Below, piece by piece: positions 24,402 to 31,918 of a stretch of 32,805 bases of DNA (positions are counted from its first letter, which is position 1; each line of letters begins with the position of its first letter). The DNA is from Rhodospirillales bacterium. Its GTDB lineage: Bacteria; Pseudomonadota; Alphaproteobacteria; Rhodospirillales; Casp-alpha2. The notes beneath the pieces were generated by a model. That model was given only the letters and a program-made list of their open reading frames with translations. It was not told where the DNA came from and made no database searches. The stretch lies in NCBI GenBank assembly GCA_023145215.1, contig JAGLED010000044.1, positions 1 to 32,805 of the forward strand, given 5' to 3'. The position numbers were made by a program, and so were the translations under genes.

Positions 24402-25150
24402 CGGAAGCGAACAACGCGCAATCGGCTATTCACGCCACACCCGTCCTGATGTGGGTCGGTGACGGTGAACCTGCGCCCGGCCTGAGTTATGCGACGAGGC
24501 TCACCGAGGCCCTTTCGCGGATTGGGCACCCGTGTATCGAGTGGCCGTTTCTTTCGGAGCCGCCACCGGCAGAATTCGGGCAGGTCCGTCATCACCTGAT
24601 TACCGGCGGATCTACATCGACGAGCCATCCGAGAATGCAACCTGCGCTGGAACGGCTGCATGACCTGCTGCAACGCGCAGAGAAGGACGGTGTTTCGCTA
24701 CTGGGTATTTGCTTGGGCGCGCAGATGATCGCCTCGGCATTTGCAGGAAAGGTGCAGGACGGACCGTCAGCGAACGGCATGGAGAGCGGGCTGCGGGAGA
24801 TGACGGGCGTGAAAGACATTGCTTTCAAGCGGTTTTATACCTGTTTCCATTTTCACGAAATCTATGACGATTTTGCGGATTTGCCTGACGTGCGGGTGGA
24901 AATGTCCAATGCCCACTCGCCGATCCAGTCCTATGCGATCGGAGACAAGGTTCGCGGGCACCAATACCATCCGGAGTTCTCACCAGAAGATGCCCGCGCA
25001 CTTGTGCAACACAATAAGGAACTGATCGAAAACTGGGGCGGGTCATACACCGGTTCATTGCAGTCCATAGACGACAATGCCGGACACTGGACGCGGGAAC
25101 AATTTGAAACGGAAATCGTACGTCCATTCTTGCAAGAGCCGGCAGCCTGA
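24398..25150 (+). CDS. Stand-alone class I glutamine amidotransferase
   Basis: A 250-residue GATase1 domain protein with the full triad: C105 in the nucleophile elbow GICLGAQM, and H191 and E193 in GHQYHPEFS. The fold half LMWVGDGEPAPGLSYA opens it. The domain hydrolyses glutamine and passes ammonia to an acceptor or partner; here no synthetase is fused. It starts within the stop of the preceding gene (ATGA), which means coupled translation and very likely joint function. It resembles GMP-synthase-like lone GATases. A peptidase or gamma-glutamyl hydrolase role is an alternative. The acceptor is unknown. Confidence 0.88.
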   Translation: MTEANNAQSAIHATPVLMWVGDGEPAPGLSYATRLTEALSRIGHPCIEWPFLSEPPPAEFGQVRHHLITGGSTSTSHPRMQPALERLHDLLQRAEKDGVSLLGICLGAQMIASAFAGKVQDGPSANGMESGLREMTGVKDIAFKRFYTCFHFHEIYDDFADLPDVRVEMSNAHSPIQSYAIGDKVRGHQYHPEFSPEDARALVQHNKELIENWGGSYTGSLQSIDDNAGHWTREQFETEIVRPFLQEPAA

Positions 25151-25253
25151 AAAAGCAATGTCATATCCTGAGCCGGTTCGTCCGAGGGGTTTTTTGGGAC
25201 TGCTGAACCGATCTAAGCTCGGCCGAAGATCAATATGCGCCGAAGGAACTCAA

Positions 25254-26054
25254 ATGACCGACCCAATCCTCTCCGATCAGGACCTTGAGACGTTTCACGA
25301 TAAAGGCTGGATCGTGCCCAAGTGGGAATTGCCCGCCGATGTCGTCGCCGAGATGAAGGCCGAGTACGCGAAATTCCTTGAAGAGAACAGCCACATCGAA
25401 AGCGACATCGTGCTGGCGCCGCACCAGACCAACGGCGGGTCGATGGGGATCAAGGGCTCGGAGAAATGGTTCGAGTTCGCAACCCATCCGGGGATCATCT
25501 CCGTCGCCCGCCAGCTGATCGGCGACGATATTATCCTTTGGGGGACGACGCTGTTCGGCAAACCGGCGAAGAACGGCAAGGCGACGCCCTGGCACCAGGA
25601 CGGGGAGTATTATCCGATCCGGCCCCTCGAGGTTCTGACCGTTTGGATTCCCTTGGATGACGTGACGCCCGAAAACGGGCCGATGAAGTTCATTCCCGGC
25701 TCGCACAAGAAACACGAGCTGTTCAGCCATTCGTGGGTCGACGGCGACGACAAGACCATCAATCTCGTCTGCGATTCCGAGCGTTTCGACGAAACGACCG
25801 CCGAGCCGTTGCTGCTAAGGGCAGGGCAGGTGTCGTTTCACGACGTCTACATGATCCATGGATCGGACGCCAACCGGACCGATCAGCGCCGCGCCGCGTT
25901 CATCGTCCGCCTGATGCCGGCGACCAGCCGCTACGACCACGAGCTGGGCGCCGAGATCGGCAAGAAGCACCCGGCGCAGGGCTACGGCATCCGCCCGCTC
26001 TATCTGGTCAGCGGCGCGGACAGGGCCGGCAACAACTTCGAAATCGGGCACTGA
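25254..26054 (+). CDS. Phytanoyl-CoA dioxygenase (PhyH) family protein
   Basis: A 266-residue Fe(II)/2-oxoglutarate oxygenase of the PhyH family. The iron ligands are H114 and D116 in WHQDGEYYP and a distal H202 in YMIHGSDAN, and Arg in RRAAFIVR is the likely 2-oxoglutarate contact. NGPMKFIPGSHKKHELF is the usual core strand. Members hydroxylate varied small molecules. The ATG at 25254 has AAGGA eight bases upstream; an upstream in-frame ATG would overlap the GATase end. It follows the GATase by 103 bases on the same strand, so a link is possible but not shown. G+C rises back to the surrounding level here. Confidence 0.92.
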   Translation: MTDPILSDQDLETFHDKGWIVPKWELPADVVAEMKAEYAKFLEENSHIESDIVLAPHQTNGGSMGIKGSEKWFEFATHPGIISVARQLIGDDIILWGTTLFGKPAKNGKATPWHQDGEYYPIRPLEVLTVWIPLDDVTPENGPMKFIPGSHKKHELFSHSWVDGDDKTINLVCDSERFDETTAEPLLLRAGQVSFHDVYMIHGSDANRTDQRRAAFIVRLMPATSRYDHELGAEIGKKHPAQGYGIRPLYLVSGADRAGNNFEIGH

Positions 26055-26184
26055 TTTTCGGCCCCGATTCCGGCGCAGGGCAGGGCGGCTGAAATAGCCA
26101 TTGCGCAAAGCCGCGGACAGGCATAACTGTATCGGTGTTAGGACCCCGTTCGAAGCGGCCCTTAACCCTTCGTGAGAAAAACAG

Positions 26185-26463
26185 ATGAACGCTGATATCA
26201 GCCTTACCGCGCCTGAACCGCCGCGCCTGTCCGCGCACCGTAATCACATCGTCGGCGCCGCCGTTGCCGCCGTTGCCGTGACGATCCTGTCGCTTTGTTC
26301 CTTCGGTCTTGTCATGGACCTGATGGTCGTCGTCGCCGCGCGCATGATGGGTGCGCCGGACGCCATGATCTGGGTTGCAGGCGGCGTCGGCAGCCTGGGC
26401 GCGCTGGCGTTTTCCATGTGGGTCGGCCGGATGGCGTGGCAGCACGAACTGACCGCCGACTGA
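26185..26463 (+). CDS. Small membrane protein of unknown function
   Basis: A 92-residue protein with two likely membrane segments, about residues 23-52 (IVGAAVAAVAVTILSLCSFG and on) and 62-82 (MIWVAGGVGSLGALAFSMWV). The N-terminal 20 residues are Pro-rich and soluble. No family is recognised. The ATG has AGAAAAACAG upstream, a weak ribosome site. It faces the TPR/oxygenase gene 19 bases on. Confidence 0.65.
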   Translation: MNADISLTAPEPPRLSAHRNHIVGAAVAAVAVTILSLCSFGLVMDLMVVVAARMMGAPDAMIWVAGGVGSLGALAFSMWVGRMAWQHELTAD

Positions 26464-26475
26464 CCTGACGGCGTC

Positions 26476-26491
26476 AGCCGCTTCAGCGGCT
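26476..26491. terminator. Hairpin at convergent junction with stop codon in its loop
   Basis: AGCCGC (26476-26481) pairs with GCGGCT (26486-26491) around TTCA. The TCA in the loop is the minus-strand gene's stop (26483-26485). It spans the gap between the small membrane protein and the oxygenase. No T-run on either side. Confidence 0.5.
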
Positions 26492-28165
26492 GCCGAACAG
26501 ATAGGTGACGTTGACGCGGCGGCCTTCGTAGAGGTCGGCGAAATGCAGTTCGTCGGTCTCGTGGAAATAGGCGGAATTGAACAGCACGGCGCGGTTGCAC
26601 TTGTAAGGCACCGTCACCGAGTTCCCGTGATGGTCCGCGATGAAGCGATAGATCGCGTCCTTGCCCTCGTTATAGGCGCGGAAGTGCCAGTTCGCCGGCG
26701 AGGGCACGTCATAGACCTTCAATCCACCCGTGCCCGGCGTGAGATTGTGTTCGTCCGGCGTGATCCAGAAATTGAGGTTCAGCCGCGCGAAATCCGCGTG
26801 CACGTTAATGCCCTTACCCAGAATCGCATCGTACTTGAAGCCCCAGAACCGCTTCAGCGTGTGCGGGCCGAACAGCTTCGGCAGCTTTTCGCGCAGCTCG
26901 CGGCCCAACTGTAAATGCATCGGGCTGATGAAACCCTGGTCCGAAAACGCCCCCAGATACTTGTTCGCGTATTCCTTGGTCCAGACCCGCGATTCAAGAC
27001 AGTACGCCTGAAACCATGCGAGCGCGGCGGGCGACAGGAAATCGTCGATATGGACGATTTCGTTCGCGCTTTCGATATATTTCTGTTCTTCCGCCGCCCA
27101 ATCGATTTCGGGGTTGAGGACGAACGCGGGCGGCCCCGCCGACAGATGAAAATGACCGGACTGCAGATACGGCACCAGTGCGGCGGCTTCGGCGCGCTCC
27201 AGTCTGACCGGCAGACCGGGGTCATTGGCCATGGCGGCGCGCGCGAGAATACCGTTCCCCGCGTCGACGAACTCGGACAATCCGTCGATCACCACCCTAC
27301 GGCCGGCCAGATAGACCGCCTGCTGCAGGTCATGTTTGAGACGGAACACCGGTATGCCCTCTGCGCCGAAACGCTTGATCGTGGCCGCACACGCGGTGTC
27401 GCCGTACTGGCTCTGCAGCAGCATGGCGAGACTTTTCATGCTTTCCGCGATGGCGCGGTTGGGGTCCGTCTCGTCCCCGATGTAAAGGCTGGTCAGATTG
27501 GCCTGCGCCGTGGCGTCGTCCGGGTCGAGGTCGAGCGCGGCGCGGTAGCTGACGATCGCTTCGTCGGTTTCGCCCATCGCCGCTAGTGCGCCTGCCAGCC
27601 TTGCCAGCGCTTCCGGATAGTGAGGCCTGAGACGCAATGCTTCGCGGTAAAAACTGACGGCGTCCGACATATGGCCCAGTTCCTGGTGCGCGGCGCCGTT
27701 GTTGCACCAGGCTTCCGCGAACCCGGGGTTGAGCGTCGTCGCCATGGTATAGCTGTCGATAGCGTCATCGATGCGTCCGGCCTGCTGCAACCCCTGGCCC
27801 AGGTTGTTGTGCGCTTCGGCCAACGTCGGCTCCAATACCGTCGCCGTGGTGAAGTGCGAAAGGGCTTCCGCATGCCGATGAAGCGCGCTCAGCACATGGC
27901 CCATGTTGCCGTGTGCGTCGGCGTAGTTGGGGTCGATTTCGAGGGCGCGCGAAATCAGGTCATGGGCGATTTCGTTATCGCCTTTTTGATGATGGACGAC
28001 ACCCAGCAGATGTAGCGCCTGCGCGTTGGCGGGCTCGGCCTTCAGGATGCGCTGATACGCCGCGGCCGCCTGATCGAGCCTGCCCGCGCCGTGATGCGCG
28101 ACGGCAGCCATCAGCGCCCTGGCGCTCGCCGCCTGCTGTTTGCGTCCCGTCTTCGCCTTGGCCAT
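26483..28165 (-). CDS. TPR-repeat protein fused to a 2OG-Fe(II) oxygenase domain
   Basis: A 560-residue two-part protein. Residues about 32-225 hold six TPR helix pairs (pattern W/L-x2-L-G/A...A...P; for example LHLLGVVHHQKGDNEIAHDL and LAGALAAMGETDEAI). A middle stretch without clear homology follows. Residues about 365-560 form a jelly-roll oxygenase with iron ligands H456 and D458 in NVHADFARLNLNFW, distal H535 in SAYFHETDEL, and R550 in RRVNVTYLFG. Such enzymes often modify glycans, peptides or small molecules bound by the TPR part. The ATG at 28165 was preferred; an upstream in-frame ATG adds an Arg-rich tail that looks non-coding. Confidence 0.87.
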   Translation of the reverse strand: MAKAKTGRKQQAASARALMAAVAHHGAGRLDQAAAAYQRILKAEPANAQALHLLGVVHHQKGDNEIAHDLISRALEIDPNYADAHGNMGHVLSALHRHAEALSHFTTATVLEPTLAEAHNNLGQGLQQAGRIDDAIDSYTMATTLNPGFAEAWCNNGAAHQELGHMSDAVSFYREALRLRPHYPEALARLAGALAAMGETDEAIVSYRAALDLDPDDATAQANLTSLYIGDETDPNRAIAESMKSLAMLLQSQYGDTACAATIKRFGAEGIPVFRLKHDLQQAVYLAGRRVVIDGLSEFVDAGNGILARAAMANDPGLPVRLERAEAAALVPYLQSGHFHLSAGPPAFVLNPEIDWAAEEQKYIESANEIVHIDDFLSPAALAWFQAYCLESRVWTKEYANKYLGAFSDQGFISPMHLQLGRELREKLPKLFGPHTLKRFWGFKYDAILGKGINVHADFARLNLNFWITPDEHNLTPGTGGLKVYDVPSPANWHFRAYNEGKDAIYRFIADHHGNSVTVPYKCNRAVLFNSAYFHETDELHFADLYEGRRVNVTYLFGSR

Positions 28166-28411
28166 CCGACGTGGCTCCACCGCCTGCGCGCACGCCGGCC
28201 GGTCCCGGTGCGCCGGGCGGCACGCGCGATCGCGCAAAACCTGTTTCTAAAAAGAACGGCCCACCGGAACGGGGCCGGCCGCTAAAACGTCCCGATATTA
28301 GATCGCCGGTTTCGCGCCTGATCAAGACAGATCGCGACACGGCCCATTGATTTCCCGGCGCCGATCACGCATCGTTTCGGGTAACGATAAAAGCATTTGC
28401 GGAGGATAATC

Positions 28412-28894
28412 ATGACCATCCAGGTCGGGGACAAGGTCCCCAGCGTCAATGTCGGCATCATGACGGATGACGGGCCGGGCGTGACCGGCACCGACGGGAT
28501 TTTCGCCGGCAAGACGGTGGCCCTGTTCGGGTTGCCGGGCGCGTTCACCAAGACCTGCTCGGCGCTGCACCTGCCGGGGTATATCGATCTCGCCGACGAT
28601 CTGAAAGCCAAAGGCGTCGATGATATCGTCTGCATCTCCGTCAACGACCCGTGGGTGATGGACGCCTGGGGCAAGATGCACGAAGCCGACGGCAAGGTGA
28701 CGATGATCGGCGACGGGGCGCTTAACTTCACCCGCGCCGCCGGGCTCGAGGTCGATCTCTCGGACAAATGCTACGGTCCCCGCTGCAAGCGCTTCTCGGC
28801 CCTCGTCGTCGACGGCGAGGTCAAGACGCTGCACTTCGAAGACGGCGGATTCGGTGAGACGGCCGCCGAGAAGATGCTCGAAGACCTCGACTGA
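28412..28894 (+). CDS. Peroxiredoxin (Prx5/redoxin type)
   Basis: A 160-residue thiol peroxidase that reduces hydroperoxides. The motif PGAFTKTCSALHLPGY places peroxidatic C49. Three other Cys (C74, C120, C125) are present; C125 in GPRCKRFSALV or C120 could be the resolving Cys. The ATG at 28412 has GCGGAGGAT upstream, an ideal site. Length and end match the Prx5 group, whose members commonly use glutaredoxin or thioredoxin for reduction. It is followed 23 bases on by the ACT-domain gene. Confidence 0.92.
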   Translation: MTIQVGDKVPSVNVGIMTDDGPGVTGTDGIFAGKTVALFGLPGAFTKTCSALHLPGYIDLADDLKAKGVDDIVCISVNDPWVMDAWGKMHEADGKVTMIGDGALNFTRAAGLEVDLSDKCYGPRCKRFSALVVDGEVKTLHFEDGGFGETAAEKMLEDLD

Positions 28895-28917
28895 CACCCC
28901 CATCAAGGGAGGCCTCC

Positions 28918-29436
28918 ATGTCTGAAACACTGATCATCACCTTCATCGCCCGCGACCGTCCCGGCGTCGTCGAGCAGCTGTCCGACGTGGTCGACACCCA
29001 CGACGGCAACTGGCTCGAAAGCCGGATGGCGCATCTGGCCGAAACCTTCGCCGGCGTCGCCCGGGTTCAGGTTTCTTCGGCGAAGTCGAAAGCGCTTCAA
29101 TCCGCGCTCGGCGACCTTGGCGACAGCGGCTTCCAGGTGACGGTGCATGTCGCCGGAGAGGGCAAGGACGCGAAAGGCGAGCTCATCGATTTCGAGATCG
29201 TCGGCCCCGATCACCCGGGGATCGTCCACGAGCTGACGAAGACCATCGCCGGACTGAAGGCCAGCGTCGAGGAAATGGAAACCTGGATCGAGGGCGCGCC
29301 GCACGGGGGCGGGACACTGTTCCACGCCAGGACCAGCGTCAGGCTGCCCGAAGGATTGTCGGAGGAAGATTTCCGCGACGCGCTGGAGGACAGCGCCAAC
29401 GCGCTCGTCGTCGATATCGTCATCGGCGAGGCGTAG
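28918..29436 (+). CDS. GcvR-like double-ACT domain regulator
   Basis: A 172-residue protein made of two ACT domains, residues about 3-75 (LIITFIARDRPGVVEQLSDV) and 90-168 (DFEIVGPDHPGIVHELTK). Both show the D-x-P-G-h-V ligand-site pattern. This is the GcvR/ACT-only layout, an amino-acid sensor; in enterics GcvR represses the glycine cleavage system through GcvA. There is no GcvA partner here. The start has GGGAGGC upstream. It lies 23 bases after the peroxiredoxin gene and is likely co-transcribed with it. Confidence 0.88.
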   Translation: MSETLIITFIARDRPGVVEQLSDVVDTHDGNWLESRMAHLAETFAGVARVQVSSAKSKALQSALGDLGDSGFQVTVHVAGEGKDAKGELIDFEIVGPDHPGIVHELTKTIAGLKASVEEMETWIEGAPHGGGTLFHARTSVRLPEGLSEEDFRDALEDSANALVVDIVIGEA

Positions 29437-29454
29437 GGGCCGACCCACCACCGT

Positions 29455-29480
29455 CTATCCCGGACTTGATCCTGGGCCTA
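29455..29480. repeat. Short repeat fragment (CCGGACTTGATCC type)
   Basis: The wording TATCCCGGACTTGATCCTGG is part of a dispersed alphaproteobacterial repeat that usually reads GTCATCCCGGACTTGATCCGGGA. Only the beginning is present. It precedes the C/T-rich repeat. Confidence 0.45.
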
Positions 29481-29497
29481 TCGATCCGTCGGCACGA

Positions 29498-29594
29498 CCC
29501 CTCACCCGGCTCGCCTTGCTCGCGACCCTCTCCCCGGGGAGAGGGATGTAGCGCCGGGAGTTCCCCCTCCCTTGGGAGGGGACAGGGTTAGGGG
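29498..29594. repeat. C/T-rich double-hairpin repeat, copy 5 (GcvR-like/CoA-transferase junction)
   Basis: The first inner stem is a perfect 20-base palindrome (29526-29545). The second is an 8-base stem with a TT loop, 29564-29571 with 29574-29581. Outer arms CCCCTCACCC and GGGTTAGGGG match at 9 of 10. The left shoulder CGGCTCGCCTTGCTCGCGA matches copy 2. It ends right at the CoA-transferase stop codon. Confidence 0.85.
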
Positions 29595-30821
29595 TTAAAT
29601 GACGCCCTTGTCCTTCAGCGCCGCAATCTCGTCCAAGGAAAATCCCAAACGCTCGCGATATACCGTGTCGTTCGCATCGCCGAGGGCGTTCCCGGCGCGG
29701 CTGACGGCACCGGGGGTGCGCGAGAAGCCGGGTGTCACGCCCTGCATGCGAAGCGGCCCCAGTTCCGGATCGTCGACCGAGACCAGCATATCGTTGGCGT
29801 GGACTTGCTCTTCTTCGAACAACTCGTCGATGGAACGGACCCGGACCGCGCTGACGTCATGGCTTTCCATATGCCGGCAGGCGTCGTCCGCATCGCGTTC
29901 GAGAAACCACGCGGCGATGATGGTGTCCAGGTCATCCGAATGCTTCAGCCGCTCGACGTTGTCCTTGTACTTCGGATCGTCGATCAGTTCGGGTTTGTCG
30001 ATGGCATGGCAGAGGCGTTCGAAGATGGACTGCGCGCTCGCTGCGAGTGTGATCCACTTCCCGTCCCGGGATTTAAAGACGTTGCCGGGTGCGGCGTACG
30101 GGTTGCGATTACCGTAGCGATGGCGGACTTCGCCCAACTGGTCGTACTCGACGGCCAGGAAGTCGAGGATCCTGAACATGCTTTCGAACAACGAGACGGA
30201 AACCACCTGGCCCGGCGCATCGGGGTTGTTCGTCAATTCGAACAGCGCCGCCAGCAATCCATAAGCGCCGAACAGGCCGGTGATGGAATCGGCGATCGGA
30301 TAGCCCGGATGGATCGGCGCACCGTCTTCGGGGCCGCAGAGGTTGAGGAATCCCGACATCGCGTCGGCGACCCGCGCGAAGCCGGGCTTTTCGGCATAGG
30401 GCCCCTTTCTGCCGAAAGCGCTGACCCGGAGGATGGTGAGCCGCGGGTTGATGGCCCATAGCACGTCGGGGCCGAGCCCCCATTTTTCGAGCGTGCCGGG
30501 GCGGAAATTCTCGATCAGCACGTCGTGTTCCCTGACCAGGCGCTTCAGGATATCGGCGCCCTCCGGTTGTCTGAGGTCGAGGGTGATGCCGTGCTTGCCC
30601 CGGTTGACGACCTTCGACCACAGCGACACGCCGTCCTTGTGCGGCCGGAGCGCGCGGATCGCGTCGCCGCGGCCTGGCAGTTCGACCTTCAGAACCTCCG
30701 CGCCGAAGTCGCCAAGCAGGCTGCCCGCGAGCGGCCCGGCGATGATCGTCGCGATATCGAGAACCCTTAACCCGGCGAGCGGCCCCTGGCCTTGTTTCGT
30801 TTGCGTCTTATCGGTGCTCAT
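29595..30821 (-). CDS. CaiB/BaiF family III CoA-transferase
   Basis: A 408-residue CoA-transferase that moves CoA between carboxylic acids through a covalent Asp intermediate. The start AGLRVLDIATIIAGPLAGSL (residues 16-35) is diagnostic, as are IENFRPGTLEKWGL and the catalytic Asp, D178 in PIADSITGLFGAYG. Family length is normal. The donor and acceptor acids are not told by sequence. It lies 94 bases downstream of the TctC-type binding protein on the same strand, beyond a terminator, so it may take up the acid that system imports. Confidence 0.94.
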   Translation of the reverse strand: MSTDKTQTKQGQGPLAGLRVLDIATIIAGPLAGSLLGDFGAEVLKVELPGRGDAIRALRPHKDGVSLWSKVVNRGKHGITLDLRQPEGADILKRLVREHDVLIENFRPGTLEKWGLGPDVLWAINPRLTILRVSAFGRKGPYAEKPGFARVADAMSGFLNLCGPEDGAPIHPGYPIADSITGLFGAYGLLAALFELTNNPDAPGQVVSVSLFESMFRILDFLAVEYDQLGEVRHRYGNRNPYAAPGNVFKSRDGKWITLAASAQSIFERLCHAIDKPELIDDPKYKDNVERLKHSDDLDTIIAAWFLERDADDACRHMESHDVSAVRVRSIDELFEEEQVHANDMLVSVDDPELGPLRMQGVTPGFSRTPGAVSRAGNALGDANDTVYRERLGFSLDEIAALKDKGVI

Positions 30822-30849
30822 GTGCGGGCGCCCCTGAAGATGAAATCAC

Positions 30850-30892
30850 AAAAAGAAAAAGGGCGTGACGGCGTTCGAAAACCGCCACGCCC
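30850..30892 (-). terminator. Intrinsic terminator after the TctC-type gene
   Basis: On the minus strand, GGGCGTGGCGG pairs with the complement at 30861-30871 with one mismatch (11-base stem, 10-base loop), then TTTTTCTTTT. It is 24 bases after the binding-protein stop, and before the CoA-transferase gene. It fits a terminator or partial read-through point. Confidence 0.85.
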
Positions 30893-30915
30893 CCTGAAGT
30901 CGACTTTGGGTGGTG

Positions 30916-31890
30916 TTATTTGATGTACTTGTTTTTGATATTCGTCAGCAGTTCGACCTCGTCCTCAAGCTGCTTCTGGTAATCGGCAGCCGACACCCAT
31001 ACTGGCTTGAAGCCGAAGGTTGCGCCGAACTTGGCGAACTCGGGGGCCATCGCCGCCTTCTTGGCGATTTCTTCCAGCTTGGCGACGATTTCGTCCGGCG
31101 TCGACTTCGGCACCACGATTCCGCGGGTGATCTGCACCGGCGGCAGGTCGATACCATAGTCTTTCAGCGTCTTCAGGTTCTGCGCCGGCTCGTAGTTGAT
31201 GCCCGCCATCGATGCGGTGGCCGCCAGCGGACGGATAATGCCCGCCTTGATCTCGTTGATCATCACCGGCGAGTGGAACTGACCGATGTCGACTTCGTTG
31301 CCGATCATCGCCTTCTTCAGATCGGCACCGCCGGAAAACGGTACGATCTTGAAGTCGAGGCCGGTCGCGCCCTTGAGCGCGTGCGACAGCAGCGTGTGGG
31401 TCGACCCGGCCGTCCCCATAGAGAGTTGGCCCGGGTTGGCCTTGGCGGCGTCCAGGAAGTCCTGGAAGTCCTTGTACGGGCGCTTGGTGTTGGTGATGAA
31501 CCACGTCGGCGTCGTGTAGACGCCGCCAACGGCCTTGAAGCTCGACACCTTGTAGGGCAGGGGCTTCATGGCCAGGTTCGACGTCAGGTCGAGCGAGCCG
31601 TTGAACAGCAACGTGTAGCCGTCACCCTTGGCCTTGGAAGCCTTGAGCGTGCCGGTCACGCTTTTCGCGCCGTTGATGTTGTCGATGATGACGGTGACGC
31701 CGGCGGCGTCCTCGAAACCTTTCTGATAGCCCCGCACGATGGTGTCGGTGCCGCCCCCGGCTTTCCACGGCAGAATCATGTGGATCGTGCTGTCCGGGTA
31801 TTCGGCGTAGGCCGCGCTGCCGCTGACGGTGACGGCCGCCAGCGCAAACGCGCCCAGAAGTTTCGGTAGTCGCAGTCTGAGCTTCAACAT
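30916..31890 (-). CDS. TctC/Bug-type periplasmic solute-binding protein
   Basis: A 324-residue substrate-binding protein of the tripartite tricarboxylate transporter family. The signal peptide ends in SGSAAYA, cut at about residue 29. The mature part has the family pattern IHMILPWKAGGGTDTIVRGY, a later NPGQLSMGTAGSTHTLLSH, and PFSGGADLKKAMIGNEVDIG. It delivers small organic acids or related solutes to the TctA permease. AGGGAGGTAAAC right before the ATG is an excellent ribosome site. It follows the permease by 28 bases. The ligand cannot be deduced. Confidence 0.93.
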   Translation of the reverse strand: MLKLRLRLPKLLGAFALAAVTVSGSAAYAEYPDSTIHMILPWKAGGGTDTIVRGYQKGFEDAAGVTVIIDNINGAKSVTGTLKASKAKGDGYTLLFNGSLDLTSNLAMKPLPYKVSSFKAVGGVYTTPTWFITNTKRPYKDFQDFLDAAKANPGQLSMGTAGSTHTLLSHALKGATGLDFKIVPFSGGADLKKAMIGNEVDIGQFHSPVMINEIKAGIIRPLAATASMAGINYEPAQNLKTLKDYGIDLPPVQITRGIVVPKSTPDEIVAKLEEIAKKAAMAPEFAKFGATFGFKPVWVSAADYQKQLEDEVELLTNIKNKYIK

Positions 31891-31918
31891 GTTTACCTCC
31901 CTAGGGTTCGTTGTCTCC

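Noticed and set aside
25151..25253. Possible terminator before the PhyH gene (T-run near 25189)
   Set aside because: A six-base T-run follows GAGGGG, but I could not find a stable stem next to it.
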